A stretch of 64,000 nucleotides of DNA from Cognatiluteimonas sedimenti (GTDB lineage: Bacteria > Pseudomonadota > Gammaproteobacteria > Xanthomonadales > Xanthomonadaceae). The DNA lies in assembly GCF_022808325.1 (NCBI RefSeq), contig NZ_JALGCL010000001.1:477780-541779 (forward strand), given 5' to 3'. Both the position numbers and the translations under genes were made by a program. Below are positions 7,514 through 16,257 of this stretch, piece by piece. A model generated the notes under the pieces. That model was not told where the DNA came from. It searched no databases and worked only from the letters and a program-made list of their open reading frames with translations. The stretch's first letter is position 1. Every line of letters starts with the position of its first letter.

Positions 7514-8193
7514 GACCGTGCCTCGCGAATGTCACCGGGGCGCGCATGCTGCGGGCCCTTCGGCGAACAGTTCTCATCCGGTGCCTGGTTGCCGAAGCGC
7601 ACCGCCTCCTCTTCCCACAGCGCATCGATCGCCTCGGCGGTGTCGTCCCGCGGCTCCTCGCTCGCGCGGCGGCGCAGCGCGCCCAGTTCGAGCTCGCCCT
7701 CCGCATGCTCGACCAGCAGTTCGAACAGCAGCGCATGCGGACTGCCGCGTTCGGCGGCGCGAGCCGCCAGCAGTCCCACGATGTGGCTGACATGGTGCAA
7801 CCAGTCGCGGGCCTCGGCCTGGGGCCGCTGCGAAAGGTACTCGAGCAACAATGGCAGGTAGTCCGGCAACTCGCGGGCCGCCAGCTCGAAACCGTGCTTG
7901 CGGTAGGCCTCGATCAGGTCGACCATCGCCTGGCCGCGGTCGCGCGACTCGCCGTGGATGTGCTCGAACAGCAGCATGCTCATCGAGCGACCGCGGTCGA
8001 ACAGGCTGAGCCATCCGTCCTGGGCCACGAGCGGGTCCGTGTCGAGCAGCCGCTGCACGAACTCGACCAGCGCGCGCCGACGCGGCGGCGGAAGCCCGGG
8101 GTCGTCGGCGGCGGCCAGCAGTTCGTCGCCATGCTCCCAGATCTCGTCGCGCGGGTAATCGAGCAGCACGCCGAGCAGCTTGAGCAGGCTCAC
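7510..8193 (-). CDS. narJ: Nitrate reductase molybdenum cofactor assembly chaperone
   Basis: NarJ is the cytoplasmic chaperone that holds apo-NarGH while the molybdenum cofactor and iron-sulfur clusters are inserted; it is not in the final enzyme. The 227-residue protein shows the all-helical NarJ/TorD pattern: LLKLLGVLLDYPRDEIWEH at the start, LFDRGRSMSMLLFEHIHGES in the middle (a hallmark of NarJ) and DYLPLLLEYLSQRP. The start is taken as GTG at 8193 because that forms a GTGA overlap with the narH stop, the same coupling as in the other nar junctions, and yields the normal N-terminus. The C-terminal tail (NCSPKGPQHARPGD) looks disordered. Confidence 0.95.
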   Translation of the reverse strand: MSLLKLLGVLLDYPRDEIWEHGDELLAAADDPGLPPPRRRALVEFVQRLLDTDPLVAQDGWLSLFDRGRSMSMLLFEHIHGESRDRGQAMVDLIEAYRKHGFELAARELPDYLPLLLEYLSQRPQAEARDWLHHVSHIVGLLAARAAERGSPHALLFELLVEHAEGELELGALRRRASEEPRDDTAEAIDALWEEEAVRFGNQAPDENCSPKGPQHARPGDIREARS

Positions 8194-9740
8194 GGCACGA
8201 CCTCTTCGTGTTCCTTCTCCTGCCGCGGGGGCGGCACGGCATAGCTGGTGATGCGACGCGCACCGAACAGGTCCGCAGGGCTGTCGCCGCTGCAGCCGTT
8301 GCCGAAGGTGAAGCCGCAGCCGCCGCGCTCGCCGTAGGCATCGTTGGCATATTCGCGGTGCGCGGTCGGGATGACGAAGCGATCCTCGTAGTTGGCGATG
8401 GCAAGGTAGCGGTACATGTCCTCGGCCTGGGCGGGTGTCAGGCCGGCCTGTTCGAGCACCTTCGTGTCCTCGACGCCGTCGACGTTCCTGGCCCGGCGCC
8501 AGGCGCGCATCGCCATCATCCGCTCCAGCGCGCGCACCACCGGCGCCTCGTCGCCGGCGGTCAGCATGTTGGCCAGGTAGCGCACCGGGATGCGCAGCGA
8601 GGCGATATCCGGCAGTTCCCCGGACATGCCGACGTGGCCGCGTTCGGCCGCCGACTGGATCGGCGACAGTGGCGGCACGTACCAGACCATCGGCAGGGTG
8701 CGGTATTCCGGATGCAACGGCAGCGCCAGCTTCCAGTCGATCGCCAGCTTGTACACCGGCGACGCCCTGGCCGCTTCCAGCCAGTTGTCGGGGATGCCCT
8801 CCTTGCGCGCGGCCTCGATCACCGCGGGGTCGAACGGGTCCAGGAAGATGTCCAGGTGGGCCTGGTACAGGTCCTTCTCGGCCGGGACCGACGCCGCGTG
8901 CTGGATGCGGTCGGCGTCGTACAGCATCACGCCGAGGTAGCGGATGCGCCCGACGCAGGTTTCCGAGCACACGGTGGGCTCGCCCATCTCGATGCGCGGG
9001 TAGCAGAAGATGCACTTCTCCGACTTGCCGCTCTTCCAGTTGTAGTAGATCTTCTTGTACGGGCACGCCGACACGCACATGCGCCAGCCGCGGCATTTGT
9101 CCTGGTCGATCAGGACGATGCCGTCCTCCTCGCGCTTGTAGATGGCGCCGGAGGGGCACGCCGAAACGCACGCGGGGTTCAGGCAGTGCTCGCACAGGCG
9201 CGGCAGGTACATCATGAAGGTCTTCTCGAACGCGCCGTAGATCTCCTTCTGCACGCCGTTGAAGTTGACGTCCCGGGAACGCTTCTCGAACTCGCTGCCG
9301 AGGATCTCCTCCCAGTTCGGGCCCCAGTGGATCTTCTGCATCCGCTGGCCGGTGATGCGCGAGCGCGGCCTGGCGGTCGGCTGGTGCTTGACGTCGGGCG
9401 CCTCGTGCAGGTGCTGGTAGTCGTAGTCGAACGGCTCGTAGTAGTCGTCGATCTGCGGCAGGTCGGGGTTGGCGAAGATCTTGGCCAGCATCCGCCAGCG
9501 CCCGCCCGCGCGCGGCACCAGCTTGCCGCCACGCGTGCGTACCCAGCCACCGTTCCACTTGTCCTGGTTCTCCCATTCCTTGGGGTAGCCGATACCCGGC
9601 TTGGTCTCGACGTTGTTGAACCATGCGTACTCGACGCCCTCGCGCGAGGTCCACACGTTCTTGCAGGTGATCGAGCAGGTGTGGCAGCCGATGCACTTGT
9701 CCAGGTTCAGGACCATCGCGATTTGCGCGCGTACTTTCAT
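8190..9740 (-). CDS. narH: Respiratory nitrate reductase beta subunit, iron-sulfur protein
   Basis: NarH carries electrons from NarI haem to NarG through four iron-sulfur clusters on the cytoplasmic face. The 516-residue product (E. coli 512) shows all cluster ligands: C16/C19/C22/C26 (CIGCHTCSITC), C183/C186/C191/C195 (CEHCLNPACVSAC), C216-x-x-W219-x-x-C222-x3-C226 (CRGWRMCVSAC), and C243/C246/C258/C262. The Trp in place of a Cys in the third motif is the normal mark of the [3Fe-4S] cluster. The start ATG overlaps the narG stop (ATGA), and the gene runs into narJ with a GTGA overlap. Confidence 0.97.
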   Translation of the reverse strand: MKVRAQIAMVLNLDKCIGCHTCSITCKNVWTSREGVEYAWFNNVETKPGIGYPKEWENQDKWNGGWVRTRGGKLVPRAGGRWRMLAKIFANPDLPQIDDYYEPFDYDYQHLHEAPDVKHQPTARPRSRITGQRMQKIHWGPNWEEILGSEFEKRSRDVNFNGVQKEIYGAFEKTFMMYLPRLCEHCLNPACVSACPSGAIYKREEDGIVLIDQDKCRGWRMCVSACPYKKIYYNWKSGKSEKCIFCYPRIEMGEPTVCSETCVGRIRYLGVMLYDADRIQHAASVPAEKDLYQAHLDIFLDPFDPAVIEAARKEGIPDNWLEAARASPVYKLAIDWKLALPLHPEYRTLPMVWYVPPLSPIQSAAERGHVGMSGELPDIASLRIPVRYLANMLTAGDEAPVVRALERMMAMRAWRRARNVDGVEDTKVLEQAGLTPAQAEDMYRYLAIANYEDRFVIPTAHREYANDAYGERGGCGFTFGNGCSGDSPADLFGARRITSYAVPPPRQEKEHEEVVP

Positions 9741-12700
9741 CACCCGATCTCCTCGGCGGCCATGGCCGGCGCTTCGCCGTCGAGCCAGTCGATCATCTTC
9801 ATCTTCCGCACGATCACGAACTCGTCGCGGTTGGTGCCGCAGGTGCCGTAGTAGTTGAAGCCGTAGGACAGTTGCGCGTAGCCACCGATCATGTGCGTCG
9901 GCTTGAGTACCACGCGGGTGACCGAGTTGTGGATGCCACCGCGCGTGCCCGTGATTTCCGAGCCCGGGATGTTGATGATGCGTTCCTGGGCGTGGTACAT
10001 CATCGCCATCCCCGGCATCACCCGCTGGCTGACCACCGCACGCGCGGTGATCGCGCCGTTGACGTTGAACAGCTCGATCCAGTCGTTGTCGACGATGTCC
10101 GCCGCCCGCGCGTCGTCCTCGCTGATCCACACGATCGGGCCACCGCGCGACAGCGTCTGCATGATCAGGTTGTCGCTGTAGGTACTGTGGATGCCCCACT
10201 TCTGGTGCGGGGTGATCCAGTTGAGCACGATCTCCTTGTTTCCGTTGCCGCGCTGGGCGAGCAGCGGCTTGACGGTCTTGGTATCGACGGGCGGCCGGTA
10301 GCCCATGAAGCCTTCGCCGAAGGCCACCATCCACTCGTGGTCCTGGTAGAACTGCTGGCGCCCGGTCAGCGTGCGCCACGGGATCAACTCGTGGACGTTG
10401 GTGTAGCCGGCGTTGTAGCTGACGTGGTCGTCTTCCAGCCCCGACCATATCGGCGACGAGATGATCTTGCGCGGCTGCGCGACGATGTCGCGGAAGCGGA
10501 TCGCCTCGTGCTCCTTGCCCTTGGCCAGGTGGGTGTGGTCGCGGCCGGTGAAACCACCCAGGGATTGCCAGGCCTTGACCGCGACGTGGCCATTGGTCTC
10601 CGGCGCCAGGTGCAGCACCACCTCGCAGGCATCGATCGCCGATTCCACCTGCGGACGCCCCTTGCTGATCCCCTCGTCGCGCACCGCGTGGTTGAGCTTG
10701 CCCAGGAACTCGACTTCCTCCCGGGTATCCCACTGCATGCCCTTGCCGCCGTTGCCGAGCTTCTCGAGCAGCGGTCCCAGCGAGGTGAACTTCTTGTAGA
10801 GGTTCGGGTAGTCGCGCTCGACCACGGCGATCGACGGCATGGTCCTGCCCGGGATCGGTTCGCACTCGCCCTTCTTCCAGTCGCGCACGTCGAACGGCAT
10901 CGCCAGTTCGCCCGGGGTGTCGTGCAGCGTCGGCACCAGCACGACGTCCTGCTCCACGCCCAGCACGCCGGGCGCCATCTCGCTGACCGCGTGCGCGATG
11001 CCCTTGAAGATGTCCCAGTCGCTGCGCGACTCCCAGGCCGGGTCCACCGCCTTGGTCAGCGGGTGGATGAACGGATGCATGTCCGAGGTGTTGAGGTCGT
11101 TCTTCTCGTACCAGGTCGCGGTCGGCAGCACCACGTCCGAATACAGCGCGGTGGTGCACATGCGGAAGTCGAGGGTGACCAGCAGGTCGAGCTTGCCTTC
11201 CGGCGCCTGCTCGCGCCATTTGATCTCCTCGGGCTTGACTTCGCCCATCTCGCCCAGGTCCTTGCCCTGCAGGCCGTGCCGGGTGCCGAGCATGTGCCGC
11301 ATCATGTACTCGTGGCCCTTGCCCGAGGATCCGAGAAGGTTGGAGCGCCACACGAACATCGCGCGCGGGAAGTTCTGCGGGGAGTCCGGATCGGCGAAAG
11401 CGAAATCCAGCTCGCCCGACTTCAACTTGTCGACCACGTAGTCCGCGGGCGCCTGGCCGGATTGCGCGGCATCGCGCGCCACCTGCAGCGGATTGCGGTC
11501 GAGCTGCGGCGCGCACGGCAGCCAGCCCATGCGCACCGCGCGCAGGTTGAGGTCGGCGATGGAACCGGAGTACTTCTTCGGGTCGGCCAGCGGCGACAGC
11601 AGTTCCTCGACCTTGAGCTTCTCGTAGCGCCACTGGTCGGTGTTGAAGTAGTAGTACGAGGTGCCGTTCATCTGCCGCGGCGGGCGGCTCCAGTCGAGCG
11701 CGAAGGTCAGCGGGATCCAGCCAGTCTGCGGGCGCAGTTTCTCCTGGCCGACGTAATGCGCCCAGCCGCCTCCGGTCTGGCCGACGCAGCCGCACATGAC
11801 CAGCATGTTGATCAGGCCGCGGTAGTTCATGTCGTTGTGGAACCAGTGGTTCATGCCGGCGCCGACTATGATCATGCTGCGGCCATGGGTCTTGTCGGCG
11901 GTGCGCGCGAATTCGCGGGCGATCTCGATCACGTCCTCGCGCGGCACCCCGGTGATCGTTTCCTGCCAGGCCGGCGTGCCCGGAATGTTGTCGTCGAAGC
12001 TGGCGGCGACGTTGCCGCCGCCGAAGCCGCGGTCCACGCCGTACTGCGCCAGCAGCAGGTCATAGACGGTCGCGACCGCCCACTCCCTGCCGTCGGCCAG
12101 GGTGAGCCTGCGCACCGGGACATTGCGCTCGAGCACCTCGTCGAACCGGGAGGCGGTCCAATGCTCGTGCTCGATGCCGCCGAAGTACGGGAAGCTGACC
12201 GCTTCGACGCCTTCGTTGAAGCCCTCTAAGCTCAGGCGCAGGCGGGTGTCGCGGCCGGCGCTGTCCTTTTCCTCGATGTTCCACTTGCCCTTCTCGCCCC
12301 AGCGAAACCCTACCGAGCCGCCGGGAACGACGAGCCCGCCGCTGTTCTCGTCGTAGGCGAGCGTCTTCCACTCCGGGTTGTTGTCCTCGCCGAGGCCGCC
12401 GAGGTCGCTGGCACGCAGGAACCGCTCCGGCACCAGGCGGCCATCGGCGCGCCGGTCCAGCCGCACCAGCAGCGGCATGTCGGAGTATTGCCGGCAGTAG
12501 TCGGTGAAGTACTGCGACGGCCGGTCGACATGGAATTCCTTCAGGATCACATGGCCGAAGGCGAACGCCAGCGCCGCGTCCGTGCCCTGTTTGGGATGCA
12601 GCCAGTGATCGGTGTGCTTGGCCAACTCGGAGTAGTCCGGGCAGATACCCACGGTCTTGGTGCCGTTGTAGCGCGCTTCGGTGAAGAAATGCGCGTCGGG

Positions 12701-13483
12701 CGTGCGCGTCTGCGGGACGTTGGAACCCCACGCGATGATGTAACGGCTGTTGTACCAGTCCGCCGATTCGGGCACGTCGGTCTGTTCGCCCCAGACCTGC
12801 GGCGACGACGGCGGCAGGTCGCAGTACCAGTCGTAGAACGACAGGCAGGCGCCGCCGAGCAGCGACAGGTAGCGCGCGCCTGCGGCGTAGGAAATCATCG
12901 ACATCGCCGGGATCGGCGAGAAGCCGATCACCCGGTCCGGGCCGTACTGCTTGACCGTGTACAGGTTGGACGCGGCGATGATCTCGTTGGCCTCGTCCCA
13001 GCGCACGCGGGCGAAGCCGCCCATGCCGCGCCGGGTCTTGTACTCGCGCGCCTTGTCCGGGTCCTCGACGATGCTGGCCCAGGCCTCGACCGGGGACATG
13101 CTCTTGCGTGCCTGCCGCCACATCCGCAGCAGCGCACCCCGGACCAGCGGGTACTTCAGGCGGTTGGCGCTGTACAGGTACCAGGAATAGCTGGCGCCGC
13201 GCGGACAGCCGCGCGGCTCATGGTTGGGCAGGTCCGGGCGCGTGCGCGGGTAGTCGGTCTGCTGCGTTTCCCAGGTGACCAGGCCATTCTTGACGTAGAT
13301 CTTCCAGCTGCACGAGCCGGTGCAGTTCACGCCGTGCGTGGAGCGAACGATCTTGTCGTATTGCCAGCGCGCACGGTAGCCGTCTTCCCAGCGCCGGTCC
13401 TCGCTGCGGGTGGTGCCGTGGCCGTCGGCGAAAGTCGTCCTTTCGCGCTTGAAGAACTGCAGCCGGTCGAGGAAATAGCTCAT
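9740..13483 (-). CDS. narG: Respiratory nitrate reductase alpha subunit, molybdenum catalytic subunit
   Basis: NarG reduces nitrate to nitrite at a Mo-bis-MGD centre on the cytoplasmic side. At 1247 residues from MSYFLDRLQFFKRERTTF it has the length of E. coli NarG. H50, C54, C58 and C93 are the ligands of the FS0 [4Fe-4S] cluster (THGVNCTGSCSW and RGCPRG). The stretch LSFYDWYCDLPPSSPQVWG contains the Asp that ligates Mo. The start at 13483 is chosen over the longer open frame because it gives the family N-terminus and no Tat-like signal is expected. It lies 88 nt downstream of narK2, probably in the same transcript; no second clear FNR-type box was seen in that gap. Confidence 0.98.
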   Translation of the reverse strand: MSYFLDRLQFFKRERTTFADGHGTTRSEDRRWEDGYRARWQYDKIVRSTHGVNCTGSCSWKIYVKNGLVTWETQQTDYPRTRPDLPNHEPRGCPRGASYSWYLYSANRLKYPLVRGALLRMWRQARKSMSPVEAWASIVEDPDKAREYKTRRGMGGFARVRWDEANEIIAASNLYTVKQYGPDRVIGFSPIPAMSMISYAAGARYLSLLGGACLSFYDWYCDLPPSSPQVWGEQTDVPESADWYNSRYIIAWGSNVPQTRTPDAHFFTEARYNGTKTVGICPDYSELAKHTDHWLHPKQGTDAALAFAFGHVILKEFHVDRPSQYFTDYCRQYSDMPLLVRLDRRADGRLVPERFLRASDLGGLGEDNNPEWKTLAYDENSGGLVVPGGSVGFRWGEKGKWNIEEKDSAGRDTRLRLSLEGFNEGVEAVSFPYFGGIEHEHWTASRFDEVLERNVPVRRLTLADGREWAVATVYDLLLAQYGVDRGFGGGNVAASFDDNIPGTPAWQETITGVPREDVIEIAREFARTADKTHGRSMIIVGAGMNHWFHNDMNYRGLINMLVMCGCVGQTGGGWAHYVGQEKLRPQTGWIPLTFALDWSRPPRQMNGTSYYYFNTDQWRYEKLKVEELLSPLADPKKYSGSIADLNLRAVRMGWLPCAPQLDRNPLQVARDAAQSGQAPADYVVDKLKSGELDFAFADPDSPQNFPRAMFVWRSNLLGSSGKGHEYMMRHMLGTRHGLQGKDLGEMGEVKPEEIKWREQAPEGKLDLLVTLDFRMCTTALYSDVVLPTATWYEKNDLNTSDMHPFIHPLTKAVDPAWESRSDWDIFKGIAHAVSEMAPGVLGVEQDVVLVPTLHDTPGELAMPFDVRDWKKGECEPIPGRTMPSIAVVERDYPNLYKKFTSLGPLLEKLGNGGKGMQWDTREEVEFLGKLNHAVRDEGISKGRPQVESAIDACEVVLHLAPETNGHVAVKAWQSLGGFTGRDHTHLAKGKEHEAIRFRDIVAQPRKIISSPIWSGLEDDHVSYNAGYTNVHELIPWRTLTGRQQFYQDHEWMVAFGEGFMGYRPPVDTKTVKPLLAQRGNGNKEIVLNWITPHQKWGIHSTYSDNLIMQTLSRGGPIVWISEDDARAADIVDNDWIELFNVNGAITARAVVSQRVMPGMAMMYHAQERIINIPGSEITGTRGGIHNSVTRVVLKPTHMIGGYAQLSYGFNYYGTCGTNRDEFVIVRKMKMIDWLDGEAPAMAAEEIG

Positions 13484-13571
13484 CTGGACGTCCTCATGGA
13501 AGCTACGAGGCGAACAGGCACTGGCGATGCCGGGTTCGCGGAAACCACAGCAGGTCCAACCATAGCAAACG

Positions 13572-14981
13572 TCAGGATGGCGCCTCCGCGCCACGCCTGT
13601 AATACCACCACCACGTGATTGCGATGCAGGTCGCGTAGAACGCGACGAAGCCGTACAGCGCCATCTCCGGGCCGCCGGTCAGCGCAATCGACGAGCCGTA
13701 GCTCTTGGGGATGAAGAAGCCGCCATAGGCCGCCACCGCGGAGGAGAAACCGATCACCGCCGCCGATTCGATGCCGGCCTGGCGCGCGCTCGCAGCCCGT
13801 TGCGCTTCGCCCGCGTCCGGCCCCAACTCGCGCTCGCGCATGGTGCGGAAGATGACCGGGATCATCCGGAAAGTCGACGCATTGCCGATCCCGGTGAGCA
13901 CGAACAGCAGCATGAACATCGCCAGGAAGCCGATGAAGCTGCCTTCCGACCCGCTACCTGGCAGGAAATGCAGGACTCCGAACACGGCCGCCACCATCAG
14001 CACGAACACCCAGAACGTGAGCATCGCGCCACCCGCCTTGTCGGCCAGCCAGCCACCCAACGGCCGCGCCAGCGCGCCCACCAATGGCCCGAGGAAGGCA
14101 TAGCCCAGCGCATCCACCGCCGGGAACTGGGTCTTGATCAGCATCGGGAATCCGGCCGAGTAGCCGATGAAGCTGCCAAACGTGCCGGTGTATAGCCAGC
14201 ACATGAGCCAGTTGTGCTTGCGCCGGAAGATCACCGACTGTTCGGCGAAGCTCGAGCGCGCACTGGCGATATCGTGCATGCCGAACCAGGCGGCGATGGC
14301 GCATGCGACCAGGAACGGAACCCAGACGAATCCCGCGTTCTGCAGGTACAGCACGCCGCCATCGACCATCTGCTGCGGCGCGCCGGCGATCGCGCCGAAA
14401 ATGCCGACGGTGATCGCCAGCGGGATCACGAACTGCGCCGCGGACACGCCGAGGTTGCCCAGTCCCGCGTTCATGCCCAGCGCATAACCCTGACGCGACT
14501 TGGGGAAGAAGAACGAGATGTTGGACATGGACGAGGCGAAGTTGCCGCCTCCCAACCCGCACAGGAACGCGATCATCGCGAACTGCCAGAACGGCGTGGC
14601 AGGGTCCTGCACCGCCAACCCGAGCCACAGCGCCGGCACCAGTAGCAGGGCGGTCGAGATCGCGGTCCAGCGGCGCCCGCCGAAGATCGGGACCATGAAC
14701 GAATAGAAGATGCGCAGGGTTGCACCCGATAGCCCCGGCAACGCGGCCAGCCAGAACAACTGGTCGGTGGTGAAGCCGAAGCCGACCTTGGGCAGGCTCA
14801 CGATGACGGCCGAGAACACCATCCAGATCGCGAATGCCAGCAACAGGGCCGGGATCGAAATGGCGAGGTTGCGGTTGGCGATCCTGCGCCCGTGTTGCTC
14901 CCAGAACCCGGGATCCTCGGGGCGCCAGTCGTCGAGGATGCGCGGACTGCCTGGGGGCCGTGGCCCGGTCGTGACCGTCAT
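13572..14981 (-). CDS. narK: NarK2-type nitrate/nitrite antiporter (MFS)
   Basis: The 469-residue protein closely follows the pattern of E. coli NarK from the start: DDWRPEDPGFWEQHGRRIAN, then LPKVGFGFTTDQLFWLAALP, FMVPIFGGRRWTAIST, NFASSMSNISFFFPKSRQGY, and near the end GFFIPKSYGSSIALTGGPEM. The FASSM..ISFFFPK segment is the first nitrate signature. E. coli NarK exchanges nitrate for nitrite across the inner membrane, which suits its place as first gene of the operon with narGHJI. A good FNR/Dnr-type palindrome lies 96 nt upstream of its ATG. A second NarK of the other branch ends the operon. Confidence 0.95.
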   Translation of the reverse strand: MTVTTGPRPPGSPRILDDWRPEDPGFWEQHGRRIANRNLAISIPALLLAFAIWMVFSAVIVSLPKVGFGFTTDQLFWLAALPGLSGATLRIFYSFMVPIFGGRRWTAISTALLLVPALWLGLAVQDPATPFWQFAMIAFLCGLGGGNFASSMSNISFFFPKSRQGYALGMNAGLGNLGVSAAQFVIPLAITVGIFGAIAGAPQQMVDGGVLYLQNAGFVWVPFLVACAIAAWFGMHDIASARSSFAEQSVIFRRKHNWLMCWLYTGTFGSFIGYSAGFPMLIKTQFPAVDALGYAFLGPLVGALARPLGGWLADKAGGAMLTFWVFVLMVAAVFGVLHFLPGSGSEGSFIGFLAMFMLLFVLTGIGNASTFRMIPVIFRTMRERELGPDAGEAQRAASARQAGIESAAVIGFSSAVAAYGGFFIPKSYGSSIALTGGPEMALYGFVAFYATCIAITWWWYYRRGAEAPS

Positions 14982-15077
14982 GCCGCATCTCCGTGCAATC
15001 CTGGAAGAACGCGAACCGGCGCTGGCATGGCCAGGCGGACCATCGTCACAGAATAGGCGCGATCGCCGCGGCAGGCG

Positions 15078-15091
15078 TTGACCTGCGTCAA
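15078..15091 (-). promoter_or_regulatory. FNR/Dnr-type palindrome controlling the nar operon
   Basis: TTGACCTGCGTCAA is a perfect TTGAC-N4-GTCAA palindrome, matching the TTGAY-N4-RTCAA form recognised by FNR and the Dnr/Nnr nitrogen-oxide regulators. It lies 96 nt before the narK2 ATG. If placed at about -41 it would give a leader near 65 nt. No -10 hexamer stands out. The site is seen directly; which regulator binds it is inference. Confidence 0.75.
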
Positions 15092-15125
15092 TCCCGGGCG
15101 ATGGTCCTCGGGAGCCTGCGCCCGC

Positions 15126-15488
15126 TCAGCCGGCCGGTAATGCCCGGCGGCGCGGGCCGCGCGCCTGCAGGCTGTCGCGCACGTCCACCTCGAAGCGCAG
15201 CGACAGGCTGGCATCGCCAGGCAACGGCAATTCGAACGCCAGCGCCTCCCGGCAAGGCAGTCGCAGCACATAGTCGGCCACGGCCGCCCGCGGCAGGCGC
15301 AGCGCCCAGCCATCCGCCACGGGGCCAAGCAGCGGGAGCGGTGCCGGATGCAGGGCAAGAGACTGCGCGAAAATCCGCTCCGGCGCGAACATGGTGGAAT
15401 TGAGAATCGTTTCGCCCGCCAGCAGGCGCGCGAGTTCCGCTTCGTCGATGCGCAGCCTCATGCTCTGGCCATGGATTTGCAGTTTCAT
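15126..15488 (-). CDS. Small protein of unknown function (DUF7009-like by eye)
   Basis: The 120-residue protein opens MKLQIHGQSMRLRIDEAELA, then LLAGETI, FAQSLAL, and alternating hydrophobic strands (ADYVLRLPC, LAFELPLPG, LSLRFEVDV), suggesting a beta-rich cytoplasmic fold. The N-terminal pattern (M-K-I-R-G-N/Q-S-R-R-L, then E-L-L-G-E-I) resembles what I remember of the DUF7009 family; this is not confirmed. The ATG at 15488 is chosen over 15515 because the family motif begins there. It lies between DUF190 (37 nt upstream) and the nar operon, with the nar operator in its 3' flank. Confidence 0.65.
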   Translation of the reverse strand: MKLQIHGQSMRLRIDEAELARLLAGETILNSTMFAPERIFAQSLALHPAPLPLLGPVADGWALRLPRAAVADYVLRLPCREALAFELPLPGDASLSLRFEVDVRDSLQARGPRRRALPAG

Positions 15489-15525
15489 GGACGTGCGATC
15501 CCTCCCCGGCTGCAATCCTGCTGCC

Positions 15526-15849
15526 TCAACGGGTGCCGGTCACACCGGACTGCACCGGCAGCATCCAGTACACCAGCGACAGGTTGGCCGTCGCGACCGC
15601 GGCGAGCAACCGTTCGGCCTCGCCCTTCGGAGCCACGAACACGACCTCCATCGGCAATTCGCCCGCGAGCTCGTAGAAATGCGCTTCGTGCAGCCTGTGG
15701 TGGCGGCCAAACCCGGCAACCGCGCGGAACGCCGAACCTCCCGGCATGCCGAGCCGCGATGCTTCCCGCAGCAGCCACTGATAAAGGGGTTGCCCGGCAT
15801 GCTGCTGGGTTTCGAGCACGAAGAACTTCAAGTAGACGCCGTCGTCCAT
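15526..15849 (-). CDS. DUF190 family protein next to the fluoride channel
   Basis: The 107-residue protein begins MDDGVYLKFFVLETQQHAGQ and contains LYQWLLREASRLGMPGGSAF, RAVAGFGRH and ELPMEVVFVAPK. These are the marks of DUF190, a PII/GlnB-like small fold. It starts 2 nt after crcB ends. DUF190 genes often sit beside crcB/fluC and a function in fluoride response has been proposed, but the role is not established to my knowledge. It is probably cytosolic. Confidence 0.85.
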   Translation of the reverse strand: MDDGVYLKFFVLETQQHAGQPLYQWLLREASRLGMPGGSAFRAVAGFGRHHRLHEAHFYELAGELPMEVVFVAPKGEAERLLAAVATANLSLVYWMLPVQSGVTGTR

Positions 15850-15851
15850 GG

Positions 15852-16247
15852 TTACGCCCTCAGCAGTCGCAAGGTGGCGAACCCGAGCACCGTGGCCAGC
15901 AGCGATCCACCCAGGTGCAGGCCGATGTGCGCCATCGCCCAGGCGTATTGCTGGCGCGCCAGCAGGCCCACGGCCTCCGCCGAGAACGTGGAGAACGTGG
16001 TCAGGCCACCGAGCAAGCCGGTCACGATCAGCAACCGCAGCTCGGGCGGCACGCCCTCGTTGAGCGCGAACCAGCCCAGCGCCAGCCCGATCAGGTAGCC
16101 GCCGACAAGGTTGGCCACGAGCGTGCCGAGCGGCAGTTGCGGCAGCGTTGCATTGAGCCAGTGGCCCAGGCCCCAGCGCGCCCAGGCGCCGATCGCGGCG
16201 CCAGCGCCGACGGCGACGAAACCGCCCATGTCTGCATTCCCGTTCAT
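15852..16247 (-). CDS. crcB: Fluoride channel FluC/CrcB
   Basis: The 131-residue protein has four membrane helices, and as a dual-topology dimer it would export fluoride. Family marks are GAAIGAWARWGLG (the conserved G-A-x-x-R-x), GTLVANLVGGYLIGLALG with the channel Asn, and LLGGLTTFSTFSAEAVGLL, which holds the TTFSTFS stretch that lines the pore with Phe and coordinates the central Na+. It begins 10 nt after rarA ends, so it is probably read from the rarA transcript. I saw no crcB-type fluoride riboswitch in front of it. Confidence 0.95.
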   Translation of the reverse strand: MNGNADMGGFVAVGAGAAIGAWARWGLGHWLNATLPQLPLGTLVANLVGGYLIGLALGWFALNEGVPPELRLLIVTGLLGGLTTFSTFSAEAVGLLARQQYAWAMAHIGLHLGGSLLATVLGFATLRLLRA

Positions 16248-16257
16248 CCGGCAATCA

